From Massilia atriviolacea (GTDB lineage Bacteria; Pseudomonadota; Gammaproteobacteria; Burkholderiales; Burkholderiaceae_D): a DNA stretch of 64,000 bases. The stretch lies in contig NZ_RXLQ01000006.1 in the NCBI RefSeq assembly GCF_003953935.1, forward strand, positions 339,908-403,907, in the 5' to 3' direction. This document shows, piece by piece, positions 1 to 9,438 of this stretch (position 1 is its first letter; the number at the start of each line of letters is the position of its first letter). The notes below the pieces were generated by a model. The model was not told the DNA's origin. It searched no databases and saw nothing but the letters and a program-made list of their open reading frames with translations. The position numbers and the translations under genes are program-made.

Positions 1-12
1 TCGATTCATTCT

Positions 13-177
13 CTAAGGTGCGGTCGCCGCGCGCGCAATAATGGAGTGGCTTCCCGCTACTTCCGCGCTGACGGAATGATAAGCATAGCTGACGTGACGC
101 AGAAAATGCCGTGCCAGGTCCAATACGGCATCGCCCGCGCTAACTTGCTGATTGTCCGGTGCATTCCACCAGCCCAT
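13..177 (-). pseudogene. Third, truncated Imm26-locus paralog (54 codons)
   Basis: Read from an ATG at 177, this short frame begins MGWWNAPDN and continues with GDAVLDLARHFLR, the same N-terminus as the two full-length genes just upstream in transcription order (MGWWNAPEN...GDTVLDLTRRFL and MGWWSAPEN...GDAVLDSVRHFL). After about residue 30 the similarity is lost and a TAG stop follows at 13-15. A purine-rich stretch (CAGGAGATTCG) precedes the ATG. The Imm26-like GDIF...GRFGFGR core is absent. I infer a decayed third copy left by tandem duplication. It could instead be a small protein sharing only the N-terminal module. The 45-base gap from the neighbouring gene suggests shared transcription. 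Confidence 0.6.
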
Positions 178-222
178 CGAATCTCCTGGATGCTTACGCC
201 GGCGGCGACGGCACGTGTATGA

Positions 223-924
223 TTATTTGACGGGTTTGCGTGGTGGAACGTGGCTGGCGATGTGTTGCTCGAACAGATAATCATCCAGTCCGATGTAGGG
301 CGGTAGTCCCTCCGCCTCGGCCGGTGAGATTGACCCGGTCTTGCCTTCCATATCCTTCCACATCAGTGTGTTCGGGCTGGAACCATACACATAACGCAAG
401 GTTTTGTATTTCGGGCCCAGCACGAAGTCCGGGGTATGACCGATAATGCGCCAGTTACCGATCGAACGGGTTTCGAGCAAAGAATAGCTTTCGATCGGCA
501 CCGGCGTCACCAGCCACGTATCGATCTTCGTGTAATCAAAGACTGGCTGCTCGGCGAAATAGTCGAAAATTTCGGCAAACGCGCCGACCGACGCGTCCGC
601 GACAACCCGGCCGAAGCCGAAGCGGCCGTCTTCCAGCTTGTAGGCAAAAATATCGCCAACGCTTACCTTGTGCTTCTTCGGCCGCTTGGCGGTTTTCAGC
701 ACAACCTGCTTGATTTCCAGTTCATCGACCCCGTCGAGGATGTCGCTATCCACGTTGACTTTGAAAGCAAGATTGAGGGCATATTCGAGTTCCTGCAGCG
801 TCGGTTTGCGCGACAAGTCTTCCTGATACTCGCGGCTGAAATCGCGCAAGAAATGCCGCACCGAATCGAGTACGGCATCGCCGACCATCATGTCCGGATT
901 TTCCGGTGCACTCCACCATCCCAT
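223..924 (-). CDS. Imm26-like immunity protein (copy 1)
   Basis: This 233-residue protein is a probable cytoplasmic immunity protein for the Rhs effector upstream. The core segment GDIFAYKLEDGRFGFGRVV, about residues 86-104, matches the Imm26 pattern as I know it from polymorphic-toxin loci. The N-terminal 75 residues (MGWW..., YQEDLSRKPT, LEYALNLAFKVN) are shared almost unchanged with the next gene, so the two are tandem paralogs. I placed the start at MGWW (924) because both copies begin identically there and AGAGGA lies just upstream; the open frame extends further to 1065 but overlaps the neighbouring gene. The C-terminal third diverges from the paralog, as expected if the copies neutralise different toxin tips. 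The pairing with this particular toxin is inferred from position. Confidence 0.72.
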   Translation of the reverse strand: MGWWSAPENPDMMVGDAVLDSVRHFLRDFSREYQEDLSRKPTLQELEYALNLAFKVNVDSDILDGVDELEIKQVVLKTAKRPKKHKVSVGDIFAYKLEDGRFGFGRVVADASVGAFAEIFDYFAEQPVFDYTKIDTWLVTPVPIESYSLLETRSIGNWRIIGHTPDFVLGPKYKTLRYVYGSSPNTLMWKDMEGKTGSISPAEAEGLPPYIGLDDYLFEQHIASHVPPRKPVK

Positions 925-973
925 CGATTTTCCTCTGCTGGTGCGTTCACCGGCATGCTGGAGTGGCCTAAGT

Positions 974-1657
974 TCAGGTTCCAGCAAGATATTTTTGGAT
1001 ATCGTTTTTGACATTCCTGTCACGACGCGCTGAATAAGACGGGTACCGCCCTGCCACCGCCGCACTCACAGGCTCCTCTTTGTCGAAAATATCGACCGCC
1101 ATCCAGACCGGATCACCATACGAGAAGCGCAGTCCCATATGTCGCTCGTCCGGGGCAAAGTCGGCGGTATGTCCGATAACCCGCCACTCGCCTTCCCCTT
1201 GGGCTTCGAACAGGGCATAAGTACTGATCGTAAGCGGTGGTATAAGCCATGTATTGATTTTGCTGTAATCAAATACTGGCTGGCTGGCCGTATAGTCAAA
1301 AAACTCGGCAACGGCACCGACTGATACCAAAGTTACGATGCGACCAAATCCGTAGCGTCCATCGTCGCGTTTATAGGAAAAAATGTCTCCAGGTTTTGCT
1401 TTCTGCCGCTTCGGCCGCTTTGCGGTTTTGATGTTTACCTGCTTGACTTCAAGTTCCTCAAAACCCGAAACGACATCATCATCGACATTCACCTTGAACG
1501 CGAGATTCAAAGCGTACTCCAGTTCCAGCAAGGTCGGTTTACGCGACAAATCCTCTTGATACTCTTTGCTGAAATCGATCAGGAAACGCCGTGTCAAATC
1601 GAGCACGGTATCGCCAACGGTCAGTTCCGGATTTTCCGGCGCGTTCCACCATCCCAT
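974..1657 (-). CDS. Imm26-like immunity protein (copy 2)
   Basis: This is a 227-residue paralog of the following gene. It shares the MGWWNAPENPE start, the YQEDLSRKPT and LEYALNLAFKVN segments and the Imm26-like core GDIFSYKRDDGRYGFGRIV. It lies directly behind the Rhs toxin gene (54-base gap), the usual place of the cognate immunity gene, so of the copies here this one is the best candidate partner of the GIY-YIG-like tip. No signal peptide or membrane segment is visible, consistent with protection against a nuclease in the cytoplasm. The ATG at 1657 has an AGAGGAGAAT ribosome binding site close upstream. The family assignment comes from motif memory, and the toxin pairing from context. Confidence 0.74.
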   Translation of the reverse strand: MGWWNAPENPELTVGDTVLDLTRRFLIDFSKEYQEDLSRKPTLLELEYALNLAFKVNVDDDVVSGFEELEVKQVNIKTAKRPKRQKAKPGDIFSYKRDDGRYGFGRIVTLVSVGAVAEFFDYTASQPVFDYSKINTWLIPPLTISTYALFEAQGEGEWRVIGHTADFAPDERHMGLRFSYGDPVWMAVDIFDKEEPVSAAVAGRYPSYSARRDRNVKNDIQKYLAGT

Positions 1658-1711
1658 ACATTCTCCTCTGGTAAGTCAGTTTTTTAGTGCCACTCACGAC
1701 AATGCCATCGT

Positions 1712-4700
1712 CTAACCGCAGCCGCCGAGTCTGGTTTTTTCGGCCTTGTAGGCATCTTCAAAGTACGCCTGGCGGGTCGGCCGGCGTGTTGTATTGTTAT
1801 GATCGAATGACGCGACCTTGTTGCCGCGTTCCGCATAATTAGCAGCATCGGCCAAGTCTGATCCGATCGTACCCGTCTTCGTTCCATGGTGTTCGATGCG
1901 CGCTTGTTCGATACCACGTGCCTCGCCGTAAGTCACATTTCTCTTCACAGGTCTCATTTCGGCATCTGCTGTCATGCGTCCCGACCTCTCATGCTCGCCG
2001 GCGCGTCTGTTCAGGTCATCTGTGATGCCGACATAATATGGTTTGGTCGCACCAGGAGCCCATAATTCATACACATGGTAACCCGGCGCAGTCTCATGAA
2101 TCCACCCCAGCGGATCCATCCACCCGCCCGGATTGGGCGCGTACGCATACAGGTTGGCCCCGCCATCGAGCCCGATCGGATCCTGGCTGATGTAGCGTCC
2201 CACATCCGGATCATAATACCGGAACGTGTTGTAGTGCAGCCCCGTTCCGTGGTCTTCGTACTGCCCGGGAAAGCGCAGCGGCTGGTCGATGCGCGCCACC
2301 AGGGCCGCGTCTTCGCCCTGGTCGACCTTGCCCCAGGCCTTGTACTTGCCGGCCCAGGCAATCTCGCCGGCGTCGTCGGTCACCTCCAGCGGTGCCCCCA
2401 CCAGGTCGGTGTGGAAGTGAAAGACGCGCGTCGCCTGGCGCGCGTTGTCGATGGCCGCCGCCGCCAGCGCGCCGCCGATCACCGCATCGATGCGCGCCAG
2501 CGGCGTGTAGGCTGCATCCGGGTTGTACACATAGCTGCTCACGCCGCCCTCGCGCACCTCCTGCACCATGCGCAAGCCCTGCCACACAAACCGCTTGCGC
2601 TCGACCAGGGTGATGCCGCCGTTGTCGGTGCGCTCCTCGGTGCTGGCAATGCGCCGTCCCAGCGCATCGTAATCGAAGCGCATCTCCACCAAACCGCGCA
2701 AGGTTTCGGTGCGAATCCTGACCAGCCGGTCCTCGGCGTCGAAGCTGAAGTGCTGCACCTGGTGCGCGCCCTTGCGCTTGACAGCCACATTGCCCCAGGG
2801 GTCGTAGTCGAAGCGGATATCCTGCCACATGCGCAGGCGGTTGCCCTCGACCTGGCCGCGGCTCTTGCCGCCGCCGTTGCCGGCGCTGGCGTCGAGCAGG
2901 TTGCCGGCCGCGTCCCACGCAAACTGTTCGTCGCGCTGTTCGGCGCTGCGCGTCTCGCGCTGCAGATGGCCTGCCGGATCGTACTGGAAGTCGATGCTGC
3001 CGCGCAGATTATCGCGCTGTTCGGCCAGTTCCCCGGCGGGGCTGTAGCGGTAATCGCGCCACAGGCGGCCCTGTTGCTGGCCCACGCTGCCGCCATGCAG
3101 GCCGCTGGCCTGCCAGGCGCGCCGGCCCAGGGCGTCGTACCCCACGCGCTGGACCAGGCGGCCCTGGGTGCGCTGCACTTCGCGGTGCAGGTCGTCGCGT
3201 TCGAAGTCGCTGATGATCTGCTGGGCGCTGCGGATCTGGTGCACATGGCCGGAACCGTAGGTGAGGGTGTCGATGCGCTGTCCGTGCGGCAGGTCCAGGG
3301 TGGTCAGGTTATCGAGTTCGTCGAAAGCGTAACCGACAATGCCCTCGGCGCCGTGTTCGGCCACCAGCCGGCCGGCCTCGTCATAGTCGAAGTTCACACT
3401 GCTGGCGACGATCCCCAGCGCGGCCCCGGCCTCGGTCGGCACGCGCGCGCCGCCCAGCAGGCGGTCTTGCTGGTCCCAGGCATAGCGGCTGGTGGCGGTG
3501 GCGGTCAGGCGCGCCAGCAGGCGGCCCATCTTGTCGCGCTCGAAGACCGTGCTGCGGCGCGGCCGCTCGGCCTGACCCGCCAGCGGCGTGCCGATCTTTT
3601 CGATCTCCGCCAGGCTGCCGGCGGCGTCGTAGCGCAGCAAACGCTCGATGCCGTCGGGCCGGATTTCGCGCGCCAGCCGGTCGGCGCGGTCGTACTCGAA
3701 GCGGTAGAGGGCGTCGGCGCCGGCGTCCATTTCGATCACGCGGCCCTGTACGTCGTAGCGGTAGCGCAGGCGGCGCTGCGCCGGGTCGACCGCTTCGAGC
3801 ACCTGGCCGCGCGCGTTGCGCACCCATCGGTTGATCCGCTCGGCGCCGTAGCGCCGTTCGATCAGGTGGCCGGCGGCGTTGTAGGTGAACGCTTCCACGC
3901 TGCCGTCGGGCAGGGTGACGCGCACCGGTTCGCCGCTGCGCATGCGCTCGATGCGGGTGCGCTGGCCGAGCGGGTCGATGGCTTCGGCCAGCAGGCCGTC
4001 GGCATCGTATTCGTAGCGCGTGGTCTTGCCGGAGCAGTCGGTGTAGGACGTGAGCAGGCCGCGCCGGTTCCATTCCAGCATGGTGCGTCCGCCGCGCGCA
4101 TCGATGCGCGCCACCGGATACGGGGCGAGGCCGGGCGCGAATTCCTGGCGCGCCTCGCGCCCGAGCGGGTCCAGGCTGGCGAGCAGGCGGCCCAGGTAGT
4201 CGTACTGCGCCGCCCAGCGTTTGCCGTCGGCGGTGGCCAGCTGGCTCACGCGCAGGCTGTTGCCGTCGTAGGCGGTACGGGTCACGCGGCCGAGCGGATC
4301 GGTCTCGCCAATGATGCGGCCGAGCTGGTCGTATTCGAACGCGATGGTGCGCTCGCCCGGCAGCTCGATCAGGGTCGGCTGGCCGGCCGTGTTGTAGTGC
4401 ATGCGGTAGCTGCCGCCATCGAGATCGGTGCAGGCCACGATCTGGAAGTTCTCGTCGTAGGTCCAGTGCGCGGTGCGTCCCTGTTCGTCGGTGGCCCAGC
4501 TCTGGCGGGCCAGCGCGTCGTAGCGGAATTCGGTATGTTCGCCTTCGCTGGAACGGCAGGCCACCACCCTGGGCTGGCCGTCCACCTGCTCCCAGGTGTA
4601 GCTCGACACCAGGCCGAGCGCGCTGGTGTGGCTGGTCATCAGGCCGTCGGCCCAGGTAAACTGGCGCGACAGGTCGCCATTGGCGTCGGTGACCGAGAGC

Positions 4701-5974
4701 AGCTGCCCGGCCGCGTCGTAGCCGTAGCGCACCAGCGCTCCGGGCGTGCCGCCATGGGTGCATTCGACCATGGCCAGGCGCGCCGGCAGGCCGCTGTAAT
4801 GCAGGCGCAATTGCTGGCCGCCGCTGGAGCGGATCATCGTGACCCGGTCGTCCTCGTCGCGGTGGTAGCTGATCCACTGGGCGCTGCGGTCTTCGACCCG
4901 GCGCACCCAGGCGATATCCTCGGTGGCCAGGTCGAGGTGGCCGAAGTCGAAGTAGCTTTCGTTGAGGGTGTAGAGGATGAACTGGCCGTCCGCGCTGCAC
5001 GCCAGGTAGCATTGTTCTTCTTCGCTGAAGGCGGTGTACCCCGGCTGCACTAGCGGGAAGCCGGTTTCGCGGCCCTGGCCGTCGCGGTACCAGATCTTGC
5101 CGCCGCGCTGCTGCAGGCGCAGGTCCCACGGCAGCACCCAGCCTTTGCCGAGGGTGCTTTCCTCGGTCAGGTTGCTGCCGTAGAAGCGCGCGCCGACCAG
5201 CGGTACGGGGCTTTGCACGACAAAGTCGATTTCGTCCTGCGCCAGCAGCAGCTTGCGGCCGGTCGCCACTTCCACCGGTTTGCCGAACAGGCCGCCCATG
5301 ACGCGCCCGACCACCGGCGAAATGACGTAGCGCCCGACCGCTTCGCCGACGATGAAGCCGCCGATGAATTTGGCGGCGCACGGCAGCACCGCTTTCGACA
5401 GCCCGCCGGCGGCCTTGACCAGTCCCGCCAGGCCGCCCACCAGCCCGGCCAGGGCGAAGGCCCAGTCGACCGTGGTGCGCAGCCAGGGCGGCACTTCGTC
5501 GGCCACTTCCTTGTAACGCACCGTGCCGCCGCCGATGAAGACATTGTTCGAGCCGCCGTCGATCTTGGCGCCGCAGACGATGGCGTCGGTCTTGCGCGCG
5601 GCCGGCAGGCTGTTGACGAACACATTGCCGGAGCCGTCGGCCACCACCGGCGCCGGCGGATGCTTGCTGCAGGCGACCGTGCTCACTGTCGCATACGCCT
5701 GCGCCAGGCTGTTGGTAAACACATTCATCGAGCCGGTGATGATGGTGCCGGCCGGCGAGGAGAACATCTTGCCGATGCCCTCCCCGAGCGCGAGTATCCC
5801 GCTCGCTCCGAGGCCGGCGGCCATGCCGGCCAGCAGGGCCACGCCGAAGCCGCAGGTGAAGGTGGCAAAGGCGACGGCGGCGATGAGGGCGATGCCGATG
5901 ACCGCGCCGACCAGGAAACCGGTCAGTGCGCTGGTGTGGGCAATGGGGTCGGTGATGCGGGCAGCTTCGAGCAT
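1712..5974 (-). CDS. prePAAR/PAAR Rhs polymorphic toxin with GIY-YIG-like C-terminal nuclease
   Basis: This 1420-residue protein is a putative T6SS-delivered effector. Residues 4-13 ([10 protein letters not shown]) fit the prePAAR motif and are followed by hydrophobic stretches at about 17-60. A PAAR-like domain lies at about 70-155, another hydrophobic region at about 165-215, then a DUF6531-type segment and a long series of RHS/YD repeats (YDxxGRL, DPLGRxT). The shell closes with the hallmark [18 protein letters not shown] and DPLGW, ending near residue 1291. The variable tip is 129 residues and reads as a GIY-YIG (URI) nuclease: HVYEL, then [13 protein letters not shown] with an Arg near 1323, then [13 protein letters not shown] with the probable catalytic Glu near 1357. 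An Eag-type chaperone gene lies 20 bases upstream and Imm26-like genes follow. The nuclease activity is inferred; the architecture is clear. Confidence 0.9.
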   Translation of the reverse strand: MLEAARITDPIAHTSALTGFLVGAVIGIALIAAVAFATFTCGFGVALLAGMAAGLGASGILALGEGIGKMFSSPAGTIITGSMNVFTNSLAQAYATVSTVACSKHPPAPVVADGSGNVFVNSLPAARKTDAIVCGAKIDGGSNNVFIGGGTVRYKEVADEVPPWLRTTVDWAFALAGLVGGLAGLVKAAGGLSKAVLPCAAKFIGGFIVGEAVGRYVISPVVGRVMGGLFGKPVEVATGRKLLLAQDEIDFVVQSPVPLVGARFYGSNLTEESTLGKGWVLPWDLRLQQRGGKIWYRDGQGRETGFPLVQPGYTAFSEEEQCYLACSADGQFILYTLNESYFDFGHLDLATEDIAWVRRVEDRSAQWISYHRDEDDRVTMIRSSGGQQLRLHYSGLPARLAMVECTHGGTPGALVRYGYDAAGQLLSVTDANGDLSRQFTWADGLMTSHTSALGLVSSYTWEQVDGQPRVVACRSSEGEHTEFRYDALARQSWATDEQGRTAHWTYDENFQIVACTDLDGGSYRMHYNTAGQPTLIELPGERTIAFEYDQLGRIIGETDPLGRVTRTAYDGNSLRVSQLATADGKRWAAQYDYLGRLLASLDPLGREARQEFAPGLAPYPVARIDARGGRTMLEWNRRGLLTSYTDCSGKTTRYEYDADGLLAEAIDPLGQRTRIERMRSGEPVRVTLPDGSVEAFTYNAAGHLIERRYGAERINRWVRNARGQVLEAVDPAQRRLRYRYDVQGRVIEMDAGADALYRFEYDRADRLAREIRPDGIERLLRYDAAGSLAEIEKIGTPLAGQAERPRRSTVFERDKMGRLLARLTATATSRYAWDQQDRLLGGARVPTEAGAALGIVASSVNFDYDEAGRLVAEHGAEGIVGYAFDELDNLTTLDLPHGQRIDTLTYGSGHVHQIRSAQQIISDFERDDLHREVQRTQGRLVQRVGYDALGRRAWQASGLHGGSVGQQQGRLWRDYRYSPAGELAEQRDNLRGSIDFQYDPAGHLQRETRSAEQRDEQFAWDAAGNLLDASAGNGGGKSRGQVEGNRLRMWQDIRFDYDPWGNVAVKRKGAHQVQHFSFDAEDRLVRIRTETLRGLVEMRFDYDALGRRIASTEERTDNGGITLVERKRFVWQGLRMVQEVREGGVSSYVYNPDAAYTPLARIDAVIGGALAAAAIDNARQATRVFHFHTDLVGAPLEVTDDAGEIAWAGKYKAWGKVDQGEDAALVARIDQPLRFPGQYEDHGTGLHYNTFRYYDPDVGRYISQDPIGLDGGANLYAYAPNPGGWMDPLGWIHETAPGYHVYELWAPGATKPYYVGITDDLNRRAGEHERSGRMTADAEMRPVKRNVTYGEARGIEQARIEHHGTKTGTIGSDLADAANYAERGNKVASFDHNNTTRRPTRQAYFEDAYKAEKTRLGGCG

Positions 5975-5994
5975 GGCGGGCCTTCCGGTGGGCG

Positions 5995-6519
5995 TTACGG
6001 TGCGGTCGGGCCGGCGCCTCCTGCGGCGCTGGCGGGATCGGCGGCGGGTGGGGCAAAACTATCGAGCCAGCCGCGCCAGAGCGTCTCGAAGCGCTCGTCG
6101 AAGGGACGCGCGGTGGCGGCCGAGAGGATCAGCGCGCGCCGTGGTCCGATCAGGAATGCGGCCTGGCGCTGGCGGATGGTCTGGGCGCCGTTCTTGTACT
6201 GCGCTTCGATCCGTTCGCCGGCCATGGCCGGCTCGTGCAGGCCGAGGCGTTCGGGCGCGCGCGCCAGCAGCTTGTGGCTGGCCAGGCGCGCCTTGAGCAG
6301 GGCGATCTGGCGCTCGACGTAGGCGGGCAGGTCTTCGCCCTCGGCCAGCCAGTCGCGCGCGATGCTCAGGTTGGGCTGGTTTTGCAGGTCGGCCGGCGTG
6401 AAGATGTTGCTGGTGCGGTCCTCGTAGCCGGCGGGCAGGCCGATGCTGCCTTCGTGGATGCCGATCCTGGCGCTGCTGTCCATGCTGTCCTTGCTGCTCG
6501 TTGCGGTGATGTCGCTCAT
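5995..6519 (-). CDS. Eag-type T6SS chaperone (DUF1795 / DcrB-like)
   Basis: This 174-residue soluble protein fits the DUF1795 (Eag) family: an [17 protein letters not shown] segment near residues 26-42, NLSIARDWL, then a [11 protein letters not shown] helix and a QRQAAFLI segment. Eag chaperones bind the prePAAR motif and N-terminal transmembrane helices of Rhs effectors before loading on VgrG. Its position fits exactly, since the prePAAR-containing Rhs gene starts 20 bases downstream on the same strand. The last 20 residues are Ala/Pro-rich and low in complexity. No signal peptide is seen, so it should act in the cytoplasm. The ATG at 6519 is the first in frame, and I see no reason to move it. 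Confidence 0.85.
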   Translation of the reverse strand: MSDITATSSKDSMDSSARIGIHEGSIGLPAGYEDRTSNIFTPADLQNQPNLSIARDWLAEGEDLPAYVERQIALLKARLASHKLLARAPERLGLHEPAMAGERIEAQYKNGAQTIRQRQAAFLIGPRRALILSAATARPFDERFETLWRGWLDSFAPPAADPASAAGGAGPTAP

Positions 6520-6588
6520 GCGCTGGTATCCGTTTTGGTGGGTTCAAAAAGTCTGCGGCGATGGGAGGGCGCTTTGCCTGGATGGGCG

Positions 6589-7410
6589 CTATCTGGTCGA
6601 GTAGCGCGCGGCCGTGGCGTTGCCGGCGCAGCGCGGCGGGCGCTGGCCGATGCAGCGCTCCAGCATCTCGAGCATGCCGGGCAGGGCGCGCCGGCGCGCG
6701 ATGGCCAGGGCGTTTTCGCCGCGCGCGTTGCGCAGGGCCGGGTCGGCGCCCTGGTCGACCAGGAAGGCGGCCAGTTCGCGCTTGCCGGCGTCGATGGCCA
6801 GCATCAGCGGGGTGCTGGCCTGCGGGCCGGCCGCATCGATGGCGGCGCCGGACTTGAGCATGCTGTCGGCCAGCGCGGTCTGCACGCCGGGATCGGTGCC
6901 GTGGACGCTGTTGGCCAGCTGGTGCAAGCCGGTGTTGCCGTAGTCGTCGCGCAGGCGCGTGTCGGCGCCGCGTTCGAGCAGGATGGCGGCGGCGCGCCAC
7001 TGGCCGGCGCCGAGCGCCGCGTGCAGCGCCGTGCCGCCTTGCGGGTCGAGCGGGGCGTCGATGACGGCGCCGGCCTGGTGCAGCATGTGGAGCGCGTCGG
7101 CGTCGCCGCCGGCCGCCGCGATCATCAGGGGCGTGCGGCCGCCGTGGCAGGGGTTGGGATTGTCGCCCGCGGCCAGCACTTTTTTGAGGGCGGGGTGGCG
7201 CTCCTTGCCGAGCGCGGCGAAGATGCGCGGGACGGCGGCGGCATCGGTGGCGGGGCAGCGCCGCAGCGCGGACGGCTGGTCGGGGAGCGGGGCGGCGCAC
7301 GCCATCGGCGCGGCCAGCATGCAGGCGGCCAGCGACAGCAGGCCTGTGACGCCGCTGATCGACCGGCAGGCCTTGGCAGGCGTGCGATGTATGTCCTTGC
7401 GATTGCCCAT
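6589..7410 (-). CDS. Periplasmic ankyrin-repeat protein
   Basis: The protein has an N-terminal signal-like segment (VTGLLSLAACMLAAPMACA) followed by about five ankyrin-like units: GRTPLMIAAAGGDADAL, GGTALHAALGAGQWRAA, GNTGLHQLAN, STPLMLAIDAGKRELAA and GENALAIARRRA. Start at MGNRK (7410) gives 273 residues; an upstream ATG at 7425 and the longer frame to 7488 are possible but would put charged residues before the signal peptide. The cleavage region contains a Cys (AACMLAAP), so lipidation is not excluded. It lies 69 bases upstream of the Eag gene on the same strand and may be co-transcribed with the Rhs module. Ankyrin proteins do occur near effector loci, but a role here is inference only. 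Confidence 0.72.
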   Translation of the reverse strand: MGNRKDIHRTPAKACRSISGVTGLLSLAACMLAAPMACAAPLPDQPSALRRCPATDAAAVPRIFAALGKERHPALKKVLAAGDNPNPCHGGRTPLMIAAAGGDADALHMLHQAGAVIDAPLDPQGGTALHAALGAGQWRAAAILLERGADTRLRDDYGNTGLHQLANSVHGTDPGVQTALADSMLKSGAAIDAAGPQASTPLMLAIDAGKRELAAFLVDQGADPALRNARGENALAIARRRALPGMLEMLERCIGQRPPRCAGNATAARYSTR

Positions 7411-7753
7411 GCTGGAAGAATCCATCTCGTCTGTATGCAATATAAAAAAAGCAAGATAGATTCTAACAAACCATTTCATCGAAGACAATTCGTATCGGAA
7501 CCAGCCATCAGGGATGTCATGGCCATTGTGTTAATGCCAATCTTTTTTACATCGATTTGAAAAGCCGGCCATGGCTGGCGGCGCCAGCGCATGGCTGCAC
7601 GGGGACGCGTAGCGCGCCTTGGCTGCCCTGCTACCATCCCACGGCGGCGGCGAACCTCGGTTGTCGTCCGCGGCGGTGGGCTATCTTGAGCCATGCCAAG
7701 GGAGATGGCAGGTTTCCCTTGTACGGCGGGATTGCCGGCATCCGCGTTGCGGT
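7411..7753. other. Intergenic region between ankyrin gene and GH39 gene
   Basis: About 340 bases without a convincing gene. It holds the promoter region of the ankyrin/Rhs cluster, including an A/T-rich patch near 7440-7560. A small frame at 7476-7694 on the minus strand is Arg-rich with no recognisable motif and I take it as noise. An imperfect inverted repeat, AAGGGA...TCCCTT, lies near 7699-7722. I see no clear terminator behind the GH39 gene. Confidence 0.5.
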
Positions 7754-9322
7754 CTATTTCCTCGCTTGCAGCTGGAGCAGGTAGACATCGTTTTCCCGGA
7801 GCGGCAAGGTGATGCCGGCGCGGCCATCGGCGCCCACACGCACCGTCCTTTGCTGATCCGGCTTGCCGCTGGCCAGCGATTTCAGGGTGGCCACCTGGCT
7901 TTTGGCCAGCTGCCTGGGCGAACCCATGCCGATGTAGGCAGTAAACGCATCGTTGCGCCGGTAGCCGACCGTGGAGATGTGCAGCGTGTAGCTGCCGCGT
8001 TGCAGGCCGCGCAGGCGGATATCGACCTGGCCTTTGTCCCTGGGCGGCAGGTCATTGATGAAGTACTGCTGGTTATTCACGCCGTCCGGCAAGGTGCGCG
8101 TGTAATCCCACAGCAGCAACTGGACCTTGCCCTGGCGGTCGGTGCTGGCGAACGATCGGCTGTCGCTGTTTTTCAGCGCGGTCGGCGCAAGCTGGTTGAG
8201 GAATTGGTAGGCGAAATAGGCCGGCTTTTTGATCCCCTGGGTATTCATCAGGCCAAAGCCGCCGTGGAACGCCTCCATGCGCGGTCCCGCTTCCTCGAAA
8301 ATATCGGTGAACACCCAATACGACATCGATTGCGCCGCGCCGCCGACCTGCTTGAGCTTTTGCAGGATATACGCGGCCTGGTGATAACTGTCGTGGCTCG
8401 GATCGGCGGGCGTGTACGAGGAACTCCATTCGGTGTAATGCAGCTCGAGTCCGGGCATGGCCGATGCCGCGATCTGCCGGCGATTCCGGATCACGTCGGC
8501 GCTGATTGCATCGTCCTCCTTGCTCAGCACCGTACCCGTGCTGCCGTATTCGTCGAGGAAGCCTTGATGGACGCCATAGGTGTGCGTGCTGACGAAATCG
8601 AGCGGCACCGCATTGCTGGCGCAGTAAGCGATCATCTCGGCAATCCACGCGGCGCCGGCGGTGGCCGGACCGCCCACCTTGTAATCGGCGTTGACGCTCT
8701 TGATCGCGCGCGCGGCATGGCGGTACAGCTTGAAATAATCGTCTTGCGAACCGGCCCAGAAGCCGTCGAGATTCGGTTCGTTCCAGACTTCGAAGTACCA
8801 GCTGGCCACTTCCTGCGCGCCATAGCGTTCGGTAAAGTGCTCGGTCAGGGCCTTGATCAGGCGCTCCCAGGCCGCATAATCCTTGGGCGGGGTGACATTC
8901 CCGCGCCACCAGAAAATGGTCTTGTCGCCGCTGGCCATCTGCGAGGGCATGAAACCGAGTTCGACAAACGGTTTGACGCCGATGCCGAGCAGGTAATCGT
9001 AGAGCGCGTCGACATACTGGAAGTTGTATTGTTCCCTGCCTTGCGCATCGACCCGGTACACGGCCATGTCGTCGGACAGCAGCCCGTGCATGCGGATATA
9101 CTTAAAACCCGCATCGCGTTTGATCTCGGCCAGCTGCCGCTGCCAGTCGGCGCGCAAGCCCTCGTTGGCGCGGCCGGCGCCGATGGACATGTTGAACGCC
9201 GGCGCCAGGGGGCCGTCGACGGCCCGTGCATCGATGTCGATCACCCGGGTTTGGGCGCGGCCCGCCAGCGGCAGCGCCAGCATGGCGGCAAGCAGCAGGA
9301 CGCCGGCTCGATTGAAGGTCAT
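7754..9322 (-). CDS. Secreted GH39-like glycoside hydrolase (beta-xylosidase type)
   Basis: This 522-residue protein has a typical signal peptide (LLLAAMLALPLAGRAQ, about residues 8-24). The catalytic (beta/alpha)8 part carries FEVWNEPNLDGFW, with Glu182 as the expected acid/base, and ELHYTEWSSSY, with Glu298 as the expected nucleophile. Both are the clan GH-A positions used by family GH39 (beta-xylosidase, alpha-L-iduronidase). The C-terminal 120 residues look like a beta-sandwich of the kind that follows GH39 barrels. The substrate is probably a xylo-oligosaccharide or other plant/biofilm polysaccharide, but the specificity cannot be read from sequence. The gene appears monocistronic, and no transporter or regulator for sugars adjoins it. 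Confidence 0.85.
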   Translation of the reverse strand: MTFNRAGVLLLAAMLALPLAGRAQTRVIDIDARAVDGPLAPAFNMSIGAGRANEGLRADWQRQLAEIKRDAGFKYIRMHGLLSDDMAVYRVDAQGREQYNFQYVDALYDYLLGIGVKPFVELGFMPSQMASGDKTIFWWRGNVTPPKDYAAWERLIKALTEHFTERYGAQEVASWYFEVWNEPNLDGFWAGSQDDYFKLYRHAARAIKSVNADYKVGGPATAGAAWIAEMIAYCASNAVPLDFVSTHTYGVHQGFLDEYGSTGTVLSKEDDAISADVIRNRRQIAASAMPGLELHYTEWSSSYTPADPSHDSYHQAAYILQKLKQVGGAAQSMSYWVFTDIFEEAGPRMEAFHGGFGLMNTQGIKKPAYFAYQFLNQLAPTALKNSDSRSFASTDRQGKVQLLLWDYTRTLPDGVNNQQYFINDLPPRDKGQVDIRLRGLQRGSYTLHISTVGYRRNDAFTAYIGMGSPRQLAKSQVATLKSLASGKPDQQRTVRVGADGRAGITLPLRENDVYLLQLQARK

Positions 9323-9438
9323 TGTCGCGCTCCCAGGCGGTGAGGAATTGGCCAGGCTTCATTCTGGGAGCGGGTCGGTGGCGTGGCAATCGCGAAAAGC
9401 GCGTTCTGGCGTTATGAAATCCGCCAGCGCGGGCGGCG

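Noticed and set aside
2075..5053. A 992-codon open frame on the plus strand antisense to the Rhs gene
   Set aside because: It mirrors the Rhs gene, has the biased Ala/Val/Gly/His/Gln composition of antisense frames in GC-rich DNA, and shows no domain.
1712..7410. T6SS structural genes accompanying the Rhs locus
   Set aside because: No VgrG, Hcp or Tss component is in the window; the locus is an orphan cargo cassette.
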